64,000 nt of DNA, from the NCBI RefSeq assembly GCF_001657485.1, contig NZ_LXFU01000048.1:124001-188000 (forward strand). Reading direction: 5' to 3'. This DNA is from Rhizobium sp. WYCCWR10014. GTDB lineage: Bacteria > Pseudomonadota > Alphaproteobacteria > Rhizobiales > Rhizobiaceae. Each line of letters opens with the position of its first letter. Positions within the stretch are counted from its first letter, which is position 1. The notes under the pieces are model-generated. The model saw only the letters and a list, made by a program, of their open reading frames with translations, was not told where the DNA came from and searched no databases. The position numbers were made by a program, and so were the translations under genes. This document shows positions 1 through 8,931 of this stretch, in pieces.

Positions 1-2
1 GC

Positions 3-1160
3 GTTTCAGCCGGCGACAAGATCCTGCAGCAGGTCGCGGAGCGCGTTCGATCCTCGGCCGGTTCGGAAAACACCCTGGCGCGACTCGGCTCGGACGAATT
101 CGCCATCCTGCAGACGGGCAAGCAGCAGCCGTGGAACGTGACGGCGCTTGCCGAGCAGATCCGCCGGGAGCTTTCCGAGCCATTCTTCCACGGCGAAAAA
201 CAGGTGGAGCTCAGCGTCTCCATGGGCGTCGCAATCGCCCCTGAGGATGGCGAGGAAACCGATATCCTGCTGAAAAATGCCGGCGTGGCGCTGTCACATG
301 CCAAGGCGGACGGGCGAAAACGCGAGCGCTTCTTCGCCAGTGAGATGGAAGCGCAGATGCAGCTGCGCCACGCGCTGGAGGCGGACCTCAAAGCAGCCGT
401 TGAGAACGAGGAATTCGAGCTGCATTACCAACCGCTTTATGACCTCTCGCAGCGGCGCATCTGCGGCTTCGAAGCCCTGATCCGCTGGAACCACCCGGTG
501 CGGGGCCGCGTTCCACCGATGGATTTCATTCCGCTTGCCGAAGAGGTCGGCCTCGTCGTCGATATCGGCCGTTGGGTTTTGCGCCGGGCCTGCAACGATG
601 CAGCGCAATGGCCTGAAGGCATCAAGATCGCCGTCAACGTTTCGGCAATCCAGTTCAGCAGCAGCGACCTGACGCGTGATGTCAGCGAGGCGCTTGCCGC
701 CGCGGCGCTGTCGCCGTCGCGGCTCGAACTCGAGATCACCGAGAGCGTGCTGATGGAAAATCTGAGCGAAGTGCTACCGATCCTGCATGCGCTGAAGGAG
801 CGCGGCATCCGCATCTCGATGGACGATTTCGGAACCGGCTATTCCTCACTGAGCTACCTCTCGAGCTTCCCCTTCGACAAGATCAAGATCGACAAATCCT
901 TCGTCAACGACATCGTCGACAACAAGGAAGCGCATGCGATTATGCATGCGATCATCCTGCTCGGCGATGCGCTCGGCATGCGCGTCACCGTCGAGGGTGT
1001 CGAGACGGCCGCGCAGCTGGCGCTGCTCGAGTGCGAGGAATGCGACGAGATCCAGGGTTATCACATCAGCCCGCCGAGACCGGCGCGTGACGTGCCTCAT
1101 CTTCTCTCCCTGCCGCCGAAGAACGGCGGCGTGACGCGTCTTCCCAAAACCAAGCGCTGA
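3..1160 (+). CDS. GGDEF-EAL cyclic-di-GMP protein (5' truncated)
   Basis: The gene enters the window already open in the frame beginning at base 3, so the start and any sensor domain are missing. The visible part begins inside a GGDEF domain whose signature reads LGSDEF, with Ser in place of the second Gly and no RxxD inhibitory site just upstream. Cyclase activity is therefore doubtful. A full EAL domain follows, with FEALIRW, NVSAIQF, EITESV, DDFGTGYSS, KIDKSFV and VEGVET all present, so c-di-GMP phosphodiesterase activity is predicted from the family. The ATG at 138 lies inside the GGDEF domain and is not the start. Composite proteins of this kind often act as phosphodiesterases; that is inference here. 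Confidence 0.93.
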   Translation, partial: VSAGDKILQQVAERVRSSAGSENTLARLGSDEFAILQTGKQQPWNVTALAEQIRRELSEPFFHGEKQVELSVSMGVAIAPEDGEETDILLKNAGVALSHAKADGRKRERFFASEMEAQMQLRHALEADLKAAVENEEFELHYQPLYDLSQRRICGFEALIRWNHPVRGRVPPMDFIPLAEEVGLVVDIGRWVLRRACNDAAQWPEGIKIAVNVSAIQFSSSDLTRDVSEALAAAALSPSRLELEITESVLMENLSEVLPILHALKERGIRISMDDFGTGYSSLSYLSSFPFDKIKIDKSFVNDIVDNKEAHAIMHAIILLGDALGMRVTVEGVETAAQLALLECEECDEIQGYHISPPRPARDVPHLLSLPPKNGGVTRLPKTKR

Positions 1161-1312
1161 GATCACCCTCGATTGCGACTCGCATGGCAAGCCGCTACAA
1201 ATTCGGCTGCGATTGCGAGAGCTGTTTGTCGGATTCTCATACCCGTCCGCATCCACTTCCGCCCCGATATTCTATCGGCGGAAAACGACCTTCTTCATGA
1301 ACAGGTGGCGCA

Positions 1313-1957
1313 ATGTTCGAGGCTGAAGCCTTCTCTCCACACGAAACGCTTGCGGCGGCGCTGATTGCGCATGCGGCCGATGGCGACGACGGCTCGCACG
1401 ACCTTGCCCATATCCTGCGCGTCTTCAGGAATGCCATGCGCATCCATGCGGCAGAAGGCGGCGACGGGCGGGTTCTTGCCGCTTCCGTGCTGCTGCACGA
1501 CTGCGTCGCCGTCGAGAAGAATTCGCCGCTGCGGGCAAAAGCATCGGCTTTGGCGGCGGAGAAGGCATCGGCGATCCTGGCGAAACTCGGCTGGAGCGGC
1601 GCGGATATCGAGGCCGTAGCCCACGCAATCACCGCGCATAGTTTCTCGGCTGGCGTGGCGCCGCAGACGCTGGAGGCGAAGATCCTGCAGGATGCAGACC
1701 GGCTGGACGCGATCGGCATGATCGGCGTCGCCCGCTGCTTCTATATCGCCGGGCGACTGGGATCCGGGCTCTACGATCCGTTCGACCCGGCGGCTGCAGA
1801 CCGCCCGCTCGATGATAAGCGTTATGCCATTGACCATTTCCAGACGAAGCTGTTCAAACTGGCGGAAGGATTCCAGACCGAGACCGGCCGCAGGCTGGCG
1901 GCCGCGCGTGACAAGAGCTTGCGCGATTTTCTCTCGGAATTCATGGACGAAATCTAG
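1313..1957 (+). CDS. HD-domain metal-dependent phosphohydrolase (YedJ-like)
   Basis: A 214-residue soluble protein. HD-superfamily metal ligands are visible: an early His-Asp pair (SHDLAH, near residue 29), the central LLHDCVA and the later LQDADRLDAIG. This arrangement matches the small uncharacterised HD hydrolases related to E. coli YedJ, thought to hydrolyse phosphoesters or nucleotides; the substrate is unknown. The start follows an AGGTGG-like ribosome site. The gene is followed after 9 bp by the MOSC gene on the same strand, so the two are probably co-transcribed, but no functional link is evident. Confidence 0.88.
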   Translation: MFEAEAFSPHETLAAALIAHAADGDDGSHDLAHILRVFRNAMRIHAAEGGDGRVLAASVLLHDCVAVEKNSPLRAKASALAAEKASAILAKLGWSGADIEAVAHAITAHSFSAGVAPQTLEAKILQDADRLDAIGMIGVARCFYIAGRLGSGLYDPFDPAAADRPLDDKRYAIDHFQTKLFKLAEGFQTETGRRLAAARDKSLRDFLSEFMDEI

Positions 1958-1966
1958 GAGAACGGC

Positions 1967-2824
1967 ATGCTGGTCAGCGACCTCTTCATCTATCCACTCA
2001 AGAGCGCCCGTGGCATTGCGCTGCCGGCCGCCGACATCGACGCCTATGGGCTTCCCGGCGACCGGCGGGCGATGATCACCGATGCGCAAGGGCACTTCAT
2101 CACCCAGCGCGAGTTGCCCGACCTCGCACGCATCGAGGTACGACCGGAATCCGGTGCTTTTCGGCTGCTGATGCAGGGGAAAACGGACATATCGGTAGCA
2201 CCGCCTCAGCCTGAAACCCGCATGGACGTGACCGTGTGGAAATCTGCCGTCAGCGCCGCCGTCGCCGATCCGGAGAGCAACCGGCAGCTTTCCGAATGGC
2301 TTGGCCGCGAGGTGCGCCTAGTCTTCTTCGACGAGCAGGCACGGCGGACGGCGAATGCCGAATGGGCCGGCGAAGCCACGCCCGTCACCTTTACCGACGG
2401 CTACCAGATCCTGGTGACGACGACCGGCTCGCTGAAAGCGTTGAATGCCGATCTCGCCGCCCATGGCGAAGGCAGTGTCGGTATGGAACGCTTTCGTCCG
2501 AACATCGTCATCGATACTGACGAGGCCTGGGCGGAGGACCGCTGGGCGGCGATCGAGATCGCCGGCATCCGCTTCGATCTCGTCAAACCCTGCTCCCGCT
2601 GCATCATGACGACTCAGGACCAGTTGACCGGGTCCCGCGAGGGATCAAACCCGATGCCGGCCATGGGCCGCATCCGCATGTCGGCCGACCGGCGCGTGCC
2701 CGGCCCGCTCTTCGGTTGGAACGTCACGCCGCGAGCCAGCGGCAGGATCACGATCGGTGACACCGTTCGCATCGTTGAAGAGAGGCCGGAAGGCTGGGCG
2801 CTCAAGCGTCGCGCCGCAGCATAG
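1967..2824 (+). CDS. MOSC domain-containing protein (YcbX-like)
   Basis: A 285-residue protein with an N-terminal beta-barrel MOSC_N region (FIYPLKSARG, GLPGDRR) and a C-terminal MOSC domain with the conserved Cys in KPCSRC. MOSC proteins are homologous to the C-terminus of molybdenum cofactor sulfurases. YcbX/mARC-type members bind Moco and reduce N-hydroxylated compounds with a redox partner. There is no C-terminal 2Fe-2S ferredoxin domain here, unlike full-length YcbX (about 369 residues), so an external electron donor would be needed. Start supported by an AGGAG site just upstream (CTAGGAGAACGGC). Confidence 0.9.
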   Translation: MLVSDLFIYPLKSARGIALPAADIDAYGLPGDRRAMITDAQGHFITQRELPDLARIEVRPESGAFRLLMQGKTDISVAPPQPETRMDVTVWKSAVSAAVADPESNRQLSEWLGREVRLVFFDEQARRTANAEWAGEATPVTFTDGYQILVTTTGSLKALNADLAAHGEGSVGMERFRPNIVIDTDEAWAEDRWAAIEIAGIRFDLVKPCSRCIMTTQDQLTGSREGSNPMPAMGRIRMSADRRVPGPLFGWNVTPRASGRITIGDTVRIVEERPEGWALKRRAAA

Positions 2825-2829
2825 AAGCA

Positions 2830-3825
2830 TTACACACGCGCGAGTGCGGTATCGATCCCTGCCATGACATCGGCCGGCAGGGGTCCCTTCACCAGCGCGC
2901 CGGCATTTTCCTCCACCTGGGCGACGGTGCGGAAGCCCGGGATGGGAAGGGTGCGCGGCGAGCGTGCCCAGAGCCAGGCAAGCGCGCCCTGCGTCAGCGT
3001 GCGGCCGCCTGATGTCAGGAGATCGCGGACGGCATCGAGCCTTGCGGCGAATTCCGGGGCCATGCGCCCATCCTTGAAATAGACCATCCAGTCAAGGGCT
3101 GCCCCACGGACATCCTTGGCGCCAACCGCCTTGTCGGCGGTGAACTTGCCGGTCAGCAGCCCCATCGCCAGCGGACCGCGATTGATGGAGATCAGGCCCT
3201 TCCCCTCGATTACCGAGATCATCTCCGGCACCGGTTCGAAAACATTCATCGTATGCTGGATCGAGACGTAGCCCTGGCGGCCGACATGACGGGCGGCACG
3301 ATCGGGAAAATCGGTGCTCCAGCCGAATGCATCGATCTTGCCTTCGGCGCGCAGCGCCTCCAGCGTATCGAAGACGGCATCCGATTGATCCATCGGAAAA
3401 TCATTGAGGTGGAACTGCAGGAGATCGAGGCGATCGCGCTTCAGGCGGCGCAACGAGGTGTCGACCGAACGGCGGATGAAGGCCTCATCGGCGAAGGCGC
3501 CGGTTGCCTGCTTGCTTGCCGGATCGGTGGCGAAGCCGAACTTGGTGGCGATGACAATATCGTCGCGATTACCGATCGCCCGGCCGAGCACTTCCTCCGA
3601 GTGGCCGGCGCCGTAGTTCGAGGCCGTGTCGAAGAAACGGATGCCGAGGTCGATAGCACGGTTGATCGCTTCCACGGATTCATCGTCATCGACATCGCCC
3701 CAGCCGAGCGGCGTGTCGCCGGCAAAGAAGGGACCGCCGATCGCCCAGCATCCCATGCCGAGACGCGGAATTTCGCGGCCGTTCCAGAGTGTGATCGTCG
3801 TCGATGATGCGGTCTTGGTCAGCAT
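2830..3825 (-). CDS. Aldo/keto reductase
   Basis: NADPH-dependent oxidoreductase of the aldo/keto reductase (TIM-barrel) superfamily, 331 residues from the chosen start. The catalytic tetrad is recognisable: Asp in FFDTASNYG with the Tyr four residues on, Lys in ATKFG and His in LQFHLND. The start at 3825 is preferred over the longer frame from 3891 because AAGGAGG sits 5 bp upstream and residues before it resemble no family member. The gene ends 5 bp from the convergent MOSC gene. Physiological substrate unknown. Confidence 0.9.
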   Translation of the reverse strand: MLTKTASSTTITLWNGREIPRLGMGCWAIGGPFFAGDTPLGWGDVDDDESVEAINRAIDLGIRFFDTASNYGAGHSEEVLGRAIGNRDDIVIATKFGFATDPASKQATGAFADEAFIRRSVDTSLRRLKRDRLDLLQFHLNDFPMDQSDAVFDTLEALRAEGKIDAFGWSTDFPDRAARHVGRQGYVSIQHTMNVFEPVPEMISVIEGKGLISINRGPLAMGLLTGKFTADKAVGAKDVRGAALDWMVYFKDGRMAPEFAARLDAVRDLLTSGGRTLTQGALAWLWARSPRTLPIPGFRTVAQVEENAGALVKGPLPADVMAGIDTALARV

Positions 3826-3927
3826 GAGGTCCTCCTTGATTGGCAATCCTGTGAAGACATAGGAAGCGCCCATCGGCGGGTAAACCGCCAAATCCGGAGG
3901 ATGTTTTGCACCCGTAAAAAACGGAGG

Positions 3928-4698
3928 TCAGGCGGAAACACCATTCGGATCCGAAAGCGTCCGCAAGGCTGGATTAAGCGCCTTGAGCGCCGCTTGAACG
4001 AAGCCCTCGCGGGCAGCTACCACCTCGATGCCACGCGGCTCGTAGACATGGCGATGCAGAAAGAATCCTGTCAGACGGAATGCGGCGGAGAGACTATCGA
4101 AGTCGGCCGCGTGATTGCCTTCGATGCTGAGGAACGGCGGCAGGAGCAGCATCTTGTCTGCCCAAGGGGCACCAGCGGCGCGGCTGACGGCGCGGCCGGA
4201 TTTCGGCGAGACATAGACGAGATCGGAACGGGCGCCGGTCGCGGCGCATTCGGCAAGATCGAGGCCGAAGCCGAGGTCATTCAGCACCGCAAGCTCGAAA
4301 CGCACGAAGAGCTCGCCGGCATCGGCTGGGTTGTGCAGGTGATCGAGGATGACCTCCAGCGCATCGAAGAGGTGCGGATGCGGGTCACGCTCCGGCAGCA
4401 GCCGCAGCAATGCACCCATCGCCTGGACACCGTAGACGGCGGTTGCCGTTTCCATCAGCCGGGCAGCGCGCAGCGTCACCGGCTCGACGCGGAATTCGCC
4501 CAGATGCTCGTCAAGCCGGGCACGCCAGATGATCTCCACTGCATTGCCCGCCTGCAGCACCGGCTGCATGGCGCGCGAGCGACCGGAGCGCACCAGGCCG
4601 AGATGGCGGCCGCGATCACGCGTCATTACCTCGGCGATGACGCTCGTCTCACCGTGGCGCTTGACGCCCAGGATGATCGCATTGTCCTGCCACTGCAT
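3928..4698 (-). CDS. recO: DNA repair protein RecO
   Basis: RecO, 256 residues, the recombination mediator that anneals ssDNA and with RecR loads RecA onto SSB-coated gaps (RecFOR pathway). The N-terminal OB fold is recognisable (MQWQDNAIILGVKRHGE), followed by the helical domain with LFDALEVILDHL. An AAGGA site lies about 9 bp before the ATG. Its position next to the era-rnc-lepB block is common in Rhizobiales. No zinc Cys cluster is seen. Confidence 0.95.
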   Translation of the reverse strand: MQWQDNAIILGVKRHGETSVIAEVMTRDRGRHLGLVRSGRSRAMQPVLQAGNAVEIIWRARLDEHLGEFRVEPVTLRAARLMETATAVYGVQAMGALLRLLPERDPHPHLFDALEVILDHLHNPADAGELFVRFELAVLNDLGFGLDLAECAATGARSDLVYVSPKSGRAVSRAAGAPWADKMLLLPPFLSIEGNHAADFDSLSAAFRLTGFFLHRHVYEPRGIEVVAAREGFVQAALKALNPALRTLSDPNGVSA

Positions 4699-4818
4699 CG
4701 AAAAAAGTCCTTACGGCTGCCGAATCATCCTACTGCATAATTCAACGCGTTACAGCGTCCTTTGCGCGTCTGAAAAGACGCGCTGCAGTGCAAGGCCTGG
4801 CTTCCGTCATGAACCGCG

Positions 4819-5181
4819 TCAGGCGACTGCCGGGAAAAGCCTCTGTAGGAATTCCCGCATCGCTGTTTCGTCGAAAGGCTTCACCAGAAGCGGTATGTGC
4901 TGCAGGTCGGGCGGGAAATCGCCGGTATCGGAATAGCCGCTGACGAAGCCGAAGGGGATGCCGATATCGAGTAGATGGCGGGCGAATCCGAAGCTCATGC
5001 CCTCGCCGAGATTGACATCGAGAAGGGCGAAATCATATGTCTCCGCAGCAATGGCAGCCCTTGCCTGCTCCACACTGCCGACGATATCGATGCTCTTGAC
5101 GCCGGCCAGGCGCAAGATGTCCTCCGCCTCCATCGCGATGATCAGACTGTCTTCAAGAACCAGAACACGGACTGCGCTCAT
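4819..5181 (-). CDS. Stand-alone response regulator receiver protein
   Basis: A single CheY-like receiver domain of 120 residues with no output domain. Conserved positions are present: acidic pair in VLVLEDS, phospho-acceptor Asp in FALLDVNLGEG, Ser in GFVSGYS and Lys in LLVKPFD. The reading frame continues upstream to 5430, but the extension has no domain character and the receiver begins exactly at MSAVRVLVLED, with a GAGG element upstream, so 5181 is chosen. Close relatives are receiver-only proteins of alphaproteobacteria that modulate histidine kinases of the HWE/HisKA2 type. No partner kinase is encoded nearby. Confidence 0.88.
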   Translation of the reverse strand: MSAVRVLVLEDSLIIAMEAEDILRLAGVKSIDIVGSVEQARAAIAAETYDFALLDVNLGEGMSFGFARHLLDIGIPFGFVSGYSDTGDFPPDLQHIPLLVKPFDETAMREFLQRLFPAVA

Positions 5182-5451
5182 GATTCGATGCCCCTCGTCG
5201 GGCGCCTGTCGCAGCGCCCCGGCCGTTTCGCCAACATCATTGCCCTCCGGTGCCCCGCATGGCACGCCATCGGTGAATTCCGCCACCTTTTCTGAGTAAA
5301 CCATTTTTCTGTCCGGTCGGTAAGAATCAAAATCGGAGGATAAGATGACGGCCGACCTTATTTTCCCTGCTGCTAATCTGCATTTAAAAAAGACATAACC
5401 AGGGTGATTGGTCGGAGCAATTCCAGCCAAACGCCGAAAGCCAGGAATGCT

Positions 5452-6204
5452 CTAGATGAACGGGCGTTTGCCCTCTCCGAGCCCTTCCCAGCCTGATATC
5501 GCCATCAATTCCTCGCCGTTCAGCACCTCGCAGCCGCGTTCCTGCCAGCGGATCAACCCACGTTCGCTGAGCTTTTTCAAAGTCTTGTTGGTATGAACGA
5601 TCGAAAGACCGAGCGTGTCGGCGATGTGCTGCTGGGTAATGGGGATGAATTTGCGGCCGTTGAAGATATTGAGCTTCCGACCACGCTCGAACAGGAAAGC
5701 GATCAGGTAGGCTGCTCTTTCCAGCGCCGTGCGGCGGCCTATGCTCAAGAGATGCTCATCCAGAATGCGCTCCTCGCGCGCGGCGATCCAGGTGATGTCG
5801 AAGGCGAGCGAGGCGTGCTTGTTGTAGAGCGTCATCAGCCTGTCACGCTCGAAGACACAAAGGGACACGGGCGAAAGCGCTTCGACGGAATGCTGCATCT
5901 CACCGGCGATCGTTCCCTGCAGGCCGACCAGGTCGCCCGGCATGATATAATTCAGAATCTGGCGGCGGCCGTCCTCCAGCATCTTGTAGCGGAAGCCCCA
6001 GCCAGCGAGCACCGTGAAGAGATGAGCACTATGTGCGCCCTCGACGAGGATGGTGGAGCCGGCATCGACGGCAAGCTCACCCCTCTTGAAGCTCGAGACG
6101 AACTCCAACTCATCACGGCTGAACTCCCTGAAATGCGGCAGAGGCCGCAAGGGACATTGCTCGCAAGGGGTCTTGAAAGAATTGATGGGTCTCGACGTCG
6201 CCAT
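5452..6204 (-). CDS. Crp/Fnr-family transcriptional regulator
   Basis: A 250-residue regulator with an N-terminal cyclic-nucleotide-binding-like domain (about residues 30-145) and a C-terminal winged helix-turn-helix (ITQQHIADTLGLSIVHTNKT). A CEQC pair at residues 14-17 resembles the start of an FNR cluster loop, and another Cys lies near the dimerisation helix. The third FNR-type Cys and the E--SR recognition motif are absent. It is therefore not a classical FNR or FixK, and what it senses cannot be told from sequence. It is separated from era by a terminator-like hairpin. Confidence 0.9.
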   Translation of the reverse strand: MATSRPINSFKTPCEQCPLRPLPHFREFSRDELEFVSSFKRGELAVDAGSTILVEGAHSAHLFTVLAGWGFRYKMLEDGRRQILNYIMPGDLVGLQGTIAGEMQHSVEALSPVSLCVFERDRLMTLYNKHASLAFDITWIAAREERILDEHLLSIGRRTALERAAYLIAFLFERGRKLNIFNGRKFIPITQQHIADTLGLSIVHTNKTLKKLSERGLIRWQERGCEVLNGEELMAISGWEGLGEGKRPFI

Positions 6205-6227
6205 ACTTGCCCTTGCCGTCGCAAAAT

Positions 6228-6251
6228 CGGCGCGCCAACAGTGGCGCGCCG
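6228..6251 (-). terminator. Rho-independent terminator of the lepB-rnc-era operon
   Basis: A perfect 9-bp inverted repeat (CGGCGCGCC, 6-nt loop, GGCGCGCCG) lies about 100 bp downstream of the era stop and is followed on the minus strand by ATTTTGC. It sits just before the Crp/Fnr gene and would separate the two transcription units. Confidence 0.75.
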
Positions 6252-6354
6252 TTCATTAAGGAATGCGCAAGGCACGGATATGTTCCATGAGCGAGGCGGA
6301 TTTTTTATGCGGAAACAAAGGGCTGGCGCCAACCCGACGAAATCCTTGCCATGC

Positions 6355-7296
6355 TTATTTGGGGAAATCGAGACCCATTTCGCGGAACCGCTCGGGATCA
6401 TCGCCCCAATTCTCGCGAACCTTGACGAACAGGAAGAGATGGACCGGCTGTTCGAGGATCTCCGACAATTCCTTGCGGGAAGCAGTCGAGATCGCCTTGA
6501 TGGTTTCACCACCCTTGCCGAGCGCGATCTTCTTCTGGCTATCGCGCTCGAGATAGATCACCTGCTCGATCCGCACCGAGCCGTCCTTGCGCTCTTCCCA
6601 CTTCTCCGTTTCGACATGCGAGGCGTAGGGAAGCTCCTGGTGCAGGCGCAGAAACAGCTTCTCGCGGGTGATCTCGGCAGCGAGCTGGCGCATCGGCAGA
6701 TCGGAGATCTGGTCTTCCGGATAGTACCACGGCCCCTCCGGGAGCGTTTTCGCCAGATAGTCCATGAGGTCGTCGCAGCCGGAGCCGTTTTCGGCGGAGA
6801 TCATGAAGGTGCGCTCGAAAGCGATCTTCTCGTTGGCGGCAGCGGCAAGCGCCAGCAGATCCTCGCGGTTGACGCGGTCGATCTTGTTGAGCAGCAGGAT
6901 CTTCGGCTGCCGGACTTCCTTGAGGCCTTCGAGGATGGCTTCGGCGTCGCCGCGCAGACCGCGTTCGCTATCGATCAGCAGCACGATAAGATCGGCATCC
7001 CGCGCACCGCCCCAGGCCGAGGTCACCATGGCGCGATCAAGCCGGCGGCGCGGCTTGAAGATACCAGGCGTATCCATGAAGACGATCTGGGCATTGTCGT
7101 GGATCGCGATGCCGCGGACGATGGCCCGCGTCGTCTGCACCTTATGGCTGACGATCGAGACCTTGGCGCCGACGAGGCGGTTGACCAGCGTCGACTTGCC
7201 GGCATTGGTCGGCCCGATCAGCGCGACGAAGCCCGAATGCGTCGGACCATTGGTTTCTGCGGCAGCTTCGGCCGCGATCTCTTCTTCTTGTGTCAT
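6355..7296 (-). CDS. era: GTPase Era
   Basis: Era, 313 residues, a Ras-like GTPase that binds the 3' end of 16S rRNA and promotes 30S maturation. Motifs: G1 GPTNAGKS, G3 DTPGIF, G4 NKID and G5 SAENG, followed by the KH domain with the IALGKGGETIK loop. The start at 7296 (MTQEEE) is chosen because the longer frame from 7380 would run into rnc; the two genes are then 7 bp apart. It forms the usual rhizobial lepB-rnc-era operon. Confidence 0.97.
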   Translation of the reverse strand: MTQEEEIAAEAAAETNGPTHSGFVALIGPTNAGKSTLVNRLVGAKVSIVSHKVQTTRAIVRGIAIHDNAQIVFMDTPGIFKPRRRLDRAMVTSAWGGARDADLIVLLIDSERGLRGDAEAILEGLKEVRQPKILLLNKIDRVNREDLLALAAAANEKIAFERTFMISAENGSGCDDLMDYLAKTLPEGPWYYPEDQISDLPMRQLAAEITREKLFLRLHQELPYASHVETEKWEERKDGSVRIEQVIYLERDSQKKIALGKGGETIKAISTASRKELSEILEQPVHLFLFVKVRENWGDDPERFREMGLDFPK

Positions 7297-7303
7297 TGTC
7301 CCG

Positions 7304-8023
7304 TCAGTTTCCGGCAGGCGATTGCTGCCAAATGCCTTCGCGCTCGAGCATCTTCGTTGCCGCCACCTGTTCGGCGGCACGCTTCGACCGCTCTACGCCG
7401 GTTTCCGGCTTAATGCCAGCAACTTCCACCGTCACCCTGAAGCGCGGATCATGATCCGGTCCGCTGCGTTCATCAACCCGGTAGATCGGCGTGACGCCGA
7501 ATTTCGCGTGCGACCATTCCTGCAGCTCGGTCTTGGCGTCGCGCTTGGCGCCATCGGCCCGGACCGCCCTGCCCTGCCAGTAACGCAGAATGAACCGGCG
7601 GGCGACTTCGAGGCCGCCGTCGAGATAGATCGCGGCGATCAGGCTTTCGACGACATCGGCGCGCACATTCATCATGCGCTTGCCGGTCAGTTTCTTCACA
7701 TCGGCGCCGGTGCGGATATAGAGGTGAAGATTGAGTTCGTCGGCGACCGCAGCACAGGTTTCGGTGCTGACGAGCTGATTGAGGCGAACCGAGAGCTCGC
7801 CTTCTCCTGCCGTGCCGAAGGTGCGGAACAGAAGCTCGGCGATGCAGAGCCCGAGGACCCTGTCGCCGAGGAATTCCAGCCGTTCGTAATTGCCGCCCTT
7901 TTCAGTGCGGGCGCTGGCATGGGTCAGCGCGCGATCCAGGCGTTCCTTTTCAGCGAAGTCGTGACCGATCAGGCCTTCAAGCTTTGCGCGGTCCGCCGCA
8001 GAAAGCGTCTGCGCCTTACTCAT
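7304..8023 (-). CDS. rnc: Ribonuclease III
   Basis: RNase III, 239 residues, cleaves double-stranded RNA in rRNA and mRNA processing. The signature ERLEFLGDRVLGL with catalytic Glu/Asp lies near residue 45, the second acidic pair is in the DVVESLIAAIYLDGG helix, and a double-stranded RNA-binding domain follows (TELQEWSHAKFG onward). Its start overlaps the lepB stop by 4 bp, indicating translational coupling. Confidence 0.97.
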   Translation of the reverse strand: MSKAQTLSAADRAKLEGLIGHDFAEKERLDRALTHASARTEKGGNYERLEFLGDRVLGLCIAELLFRTFGTAGEGELSVRLNQLVSTETCAAVADELNLHLYIRTGADVKKLTGKRMMNVRADVVESLIAAIYLDGGLEVARRFILRYWQGRAVRADGAKRDAKTELQEWSHAKFGVTPIYRVDERSGPDHDPRFRVTVEVAGIKPETGVERSKRAAEQVAATKMLEREGIWQQSPAGN

Positions 8024-8763
8024 TCAACAACCTTGAAGAGGCGGTCCCAACGCATGTTCGTCGGCCACTTCCAGATTTCGCGGAAGGAGGTGTCGTTGCC
8101 GAGCGAGAAGAAGATGACGCTGGCACGCCCGACAAGATTTTCGGCAGGCACGAAGCCGACGTCGAAGCGGCTGTCGAGCGAGTTATCGCGATTGTCGCCC
8201 ATCATGAAATAATGGCCTTCCGGCACGATGAATTCGCGGGTGTTATCACCACGCGACACCGGAGACTGATCTAGCGTGTCGTAGGACTTGCCGTCGTCGA
8301 GCGTTTCGCGGAACACCGGCACGTCCTCGCCCGGGTCGAGCTTGTAATCCGAAGTGAATGCCCCGTCCGCCACCTTCGGAACCGGCTTGCCGTTGACGTA
8401 GAGCACGCCGTCGGTAACCTGAATATGGTCGCCCGGCAGGCCGATGCAGCGCTTAATGTAGTCGATCTCGGGGTTTGGCGGGAAGCGGAAGACGACGATG
8501 TCGCCCCGCTTCGGATCGGAGCCGAACAGGCGGCCGCTGAACACATCAGGCGAGAAGGGCAGCGAATATTTCGAATAGCCGTAAGCGAACTTGTTGACGA
8601 AGATGTAGTCGCCGACAAGCAGCGTCGGCATCATCGAACCGGACGGAATGGTAAAGGGCTGGAACAGCACCGTTCGGATCACCATCGCCAAAATCAGCGC
8701 CTGGATGATGACTTTGATATTTTCCCAGAGGGCGTTCGGCTTGGTTTCGACTTTTTCGGACAC
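8020..8763 (-). CDS. lepB: Signal peptidase I
   Basis: Inner-membrane leader peptidase, 247 residues, removing signal peptides from exported proteins. One N-terminal membrane segment (VIIQALILAMVIRTVLF) leads into the Ser box PSGSMMPTL with nucleophile Ser; the Lys general base is in DYIKRCIGLPGD, and box E reads MMGDNRDNSLDSR. First gene of the lepB-rnc-era operon, 157 bp from acpS, which lies upstream on the same strand. Confidence 0.97.
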   Translation of the reverse strand: MSEKVETKPNALWENIKVIIQALILAMVIRTVLFQPFTIPSGSMMPTLLVGDYIFVNKFAYGYSKYSLPFSPDVFSGRLFGSDPKRGDIVVFRFPPNPEIDYIKRCIGLPGDHIQVTDGVLYVNGKPVPKVADGAFTSDYKLDPGEDVPVFRETLDDGKSYDTLDQSPVSRGDNTREFIVPEGHYFMMGDNRDNSLDSRFDVGFVPAENLVGRASVIFFSLGNDTSFREIWKWPTNMRWDRLFKVVE

Positions 8764-8867
8764 GCAGTCTTATTCCTTCAAGACGCCGCGGCGGCGCAAT
8801 TCTTTCTGTCGTTCTCTCTAGCGGCTTCGGCCGGTTGCGGCAATGGCGACAACATCAAAAGCGACGA

Positions 8868-8931
8868 GAGGTCGCGATCAACAACTCCCGAGGTCGCGAT
8901 CAACGCTCCCGAGGTCACGATCAGAGGCTCT
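8868..8931. repeat. Three tandem 21-22 bp repeats across the acpS stop codon
   Basis: Three consecutive units begin GAGGTCGCGATCA on the plus strand (8868-8889, 8890-8910, 8911-8931); the third is diverged. The acpS stop codon lies in the third unit. Read from acpS, the repeat puts a further in-frame TGA 21 bp downstream. Confidence 0.75.

Noticed and set aside
5593..7413. 606-codon plus-strand frame opposite the Crp/Fnr gene, era and rnc
   Set aside because: Spans several real minus-strand genes and a terminator; no domain recognised.
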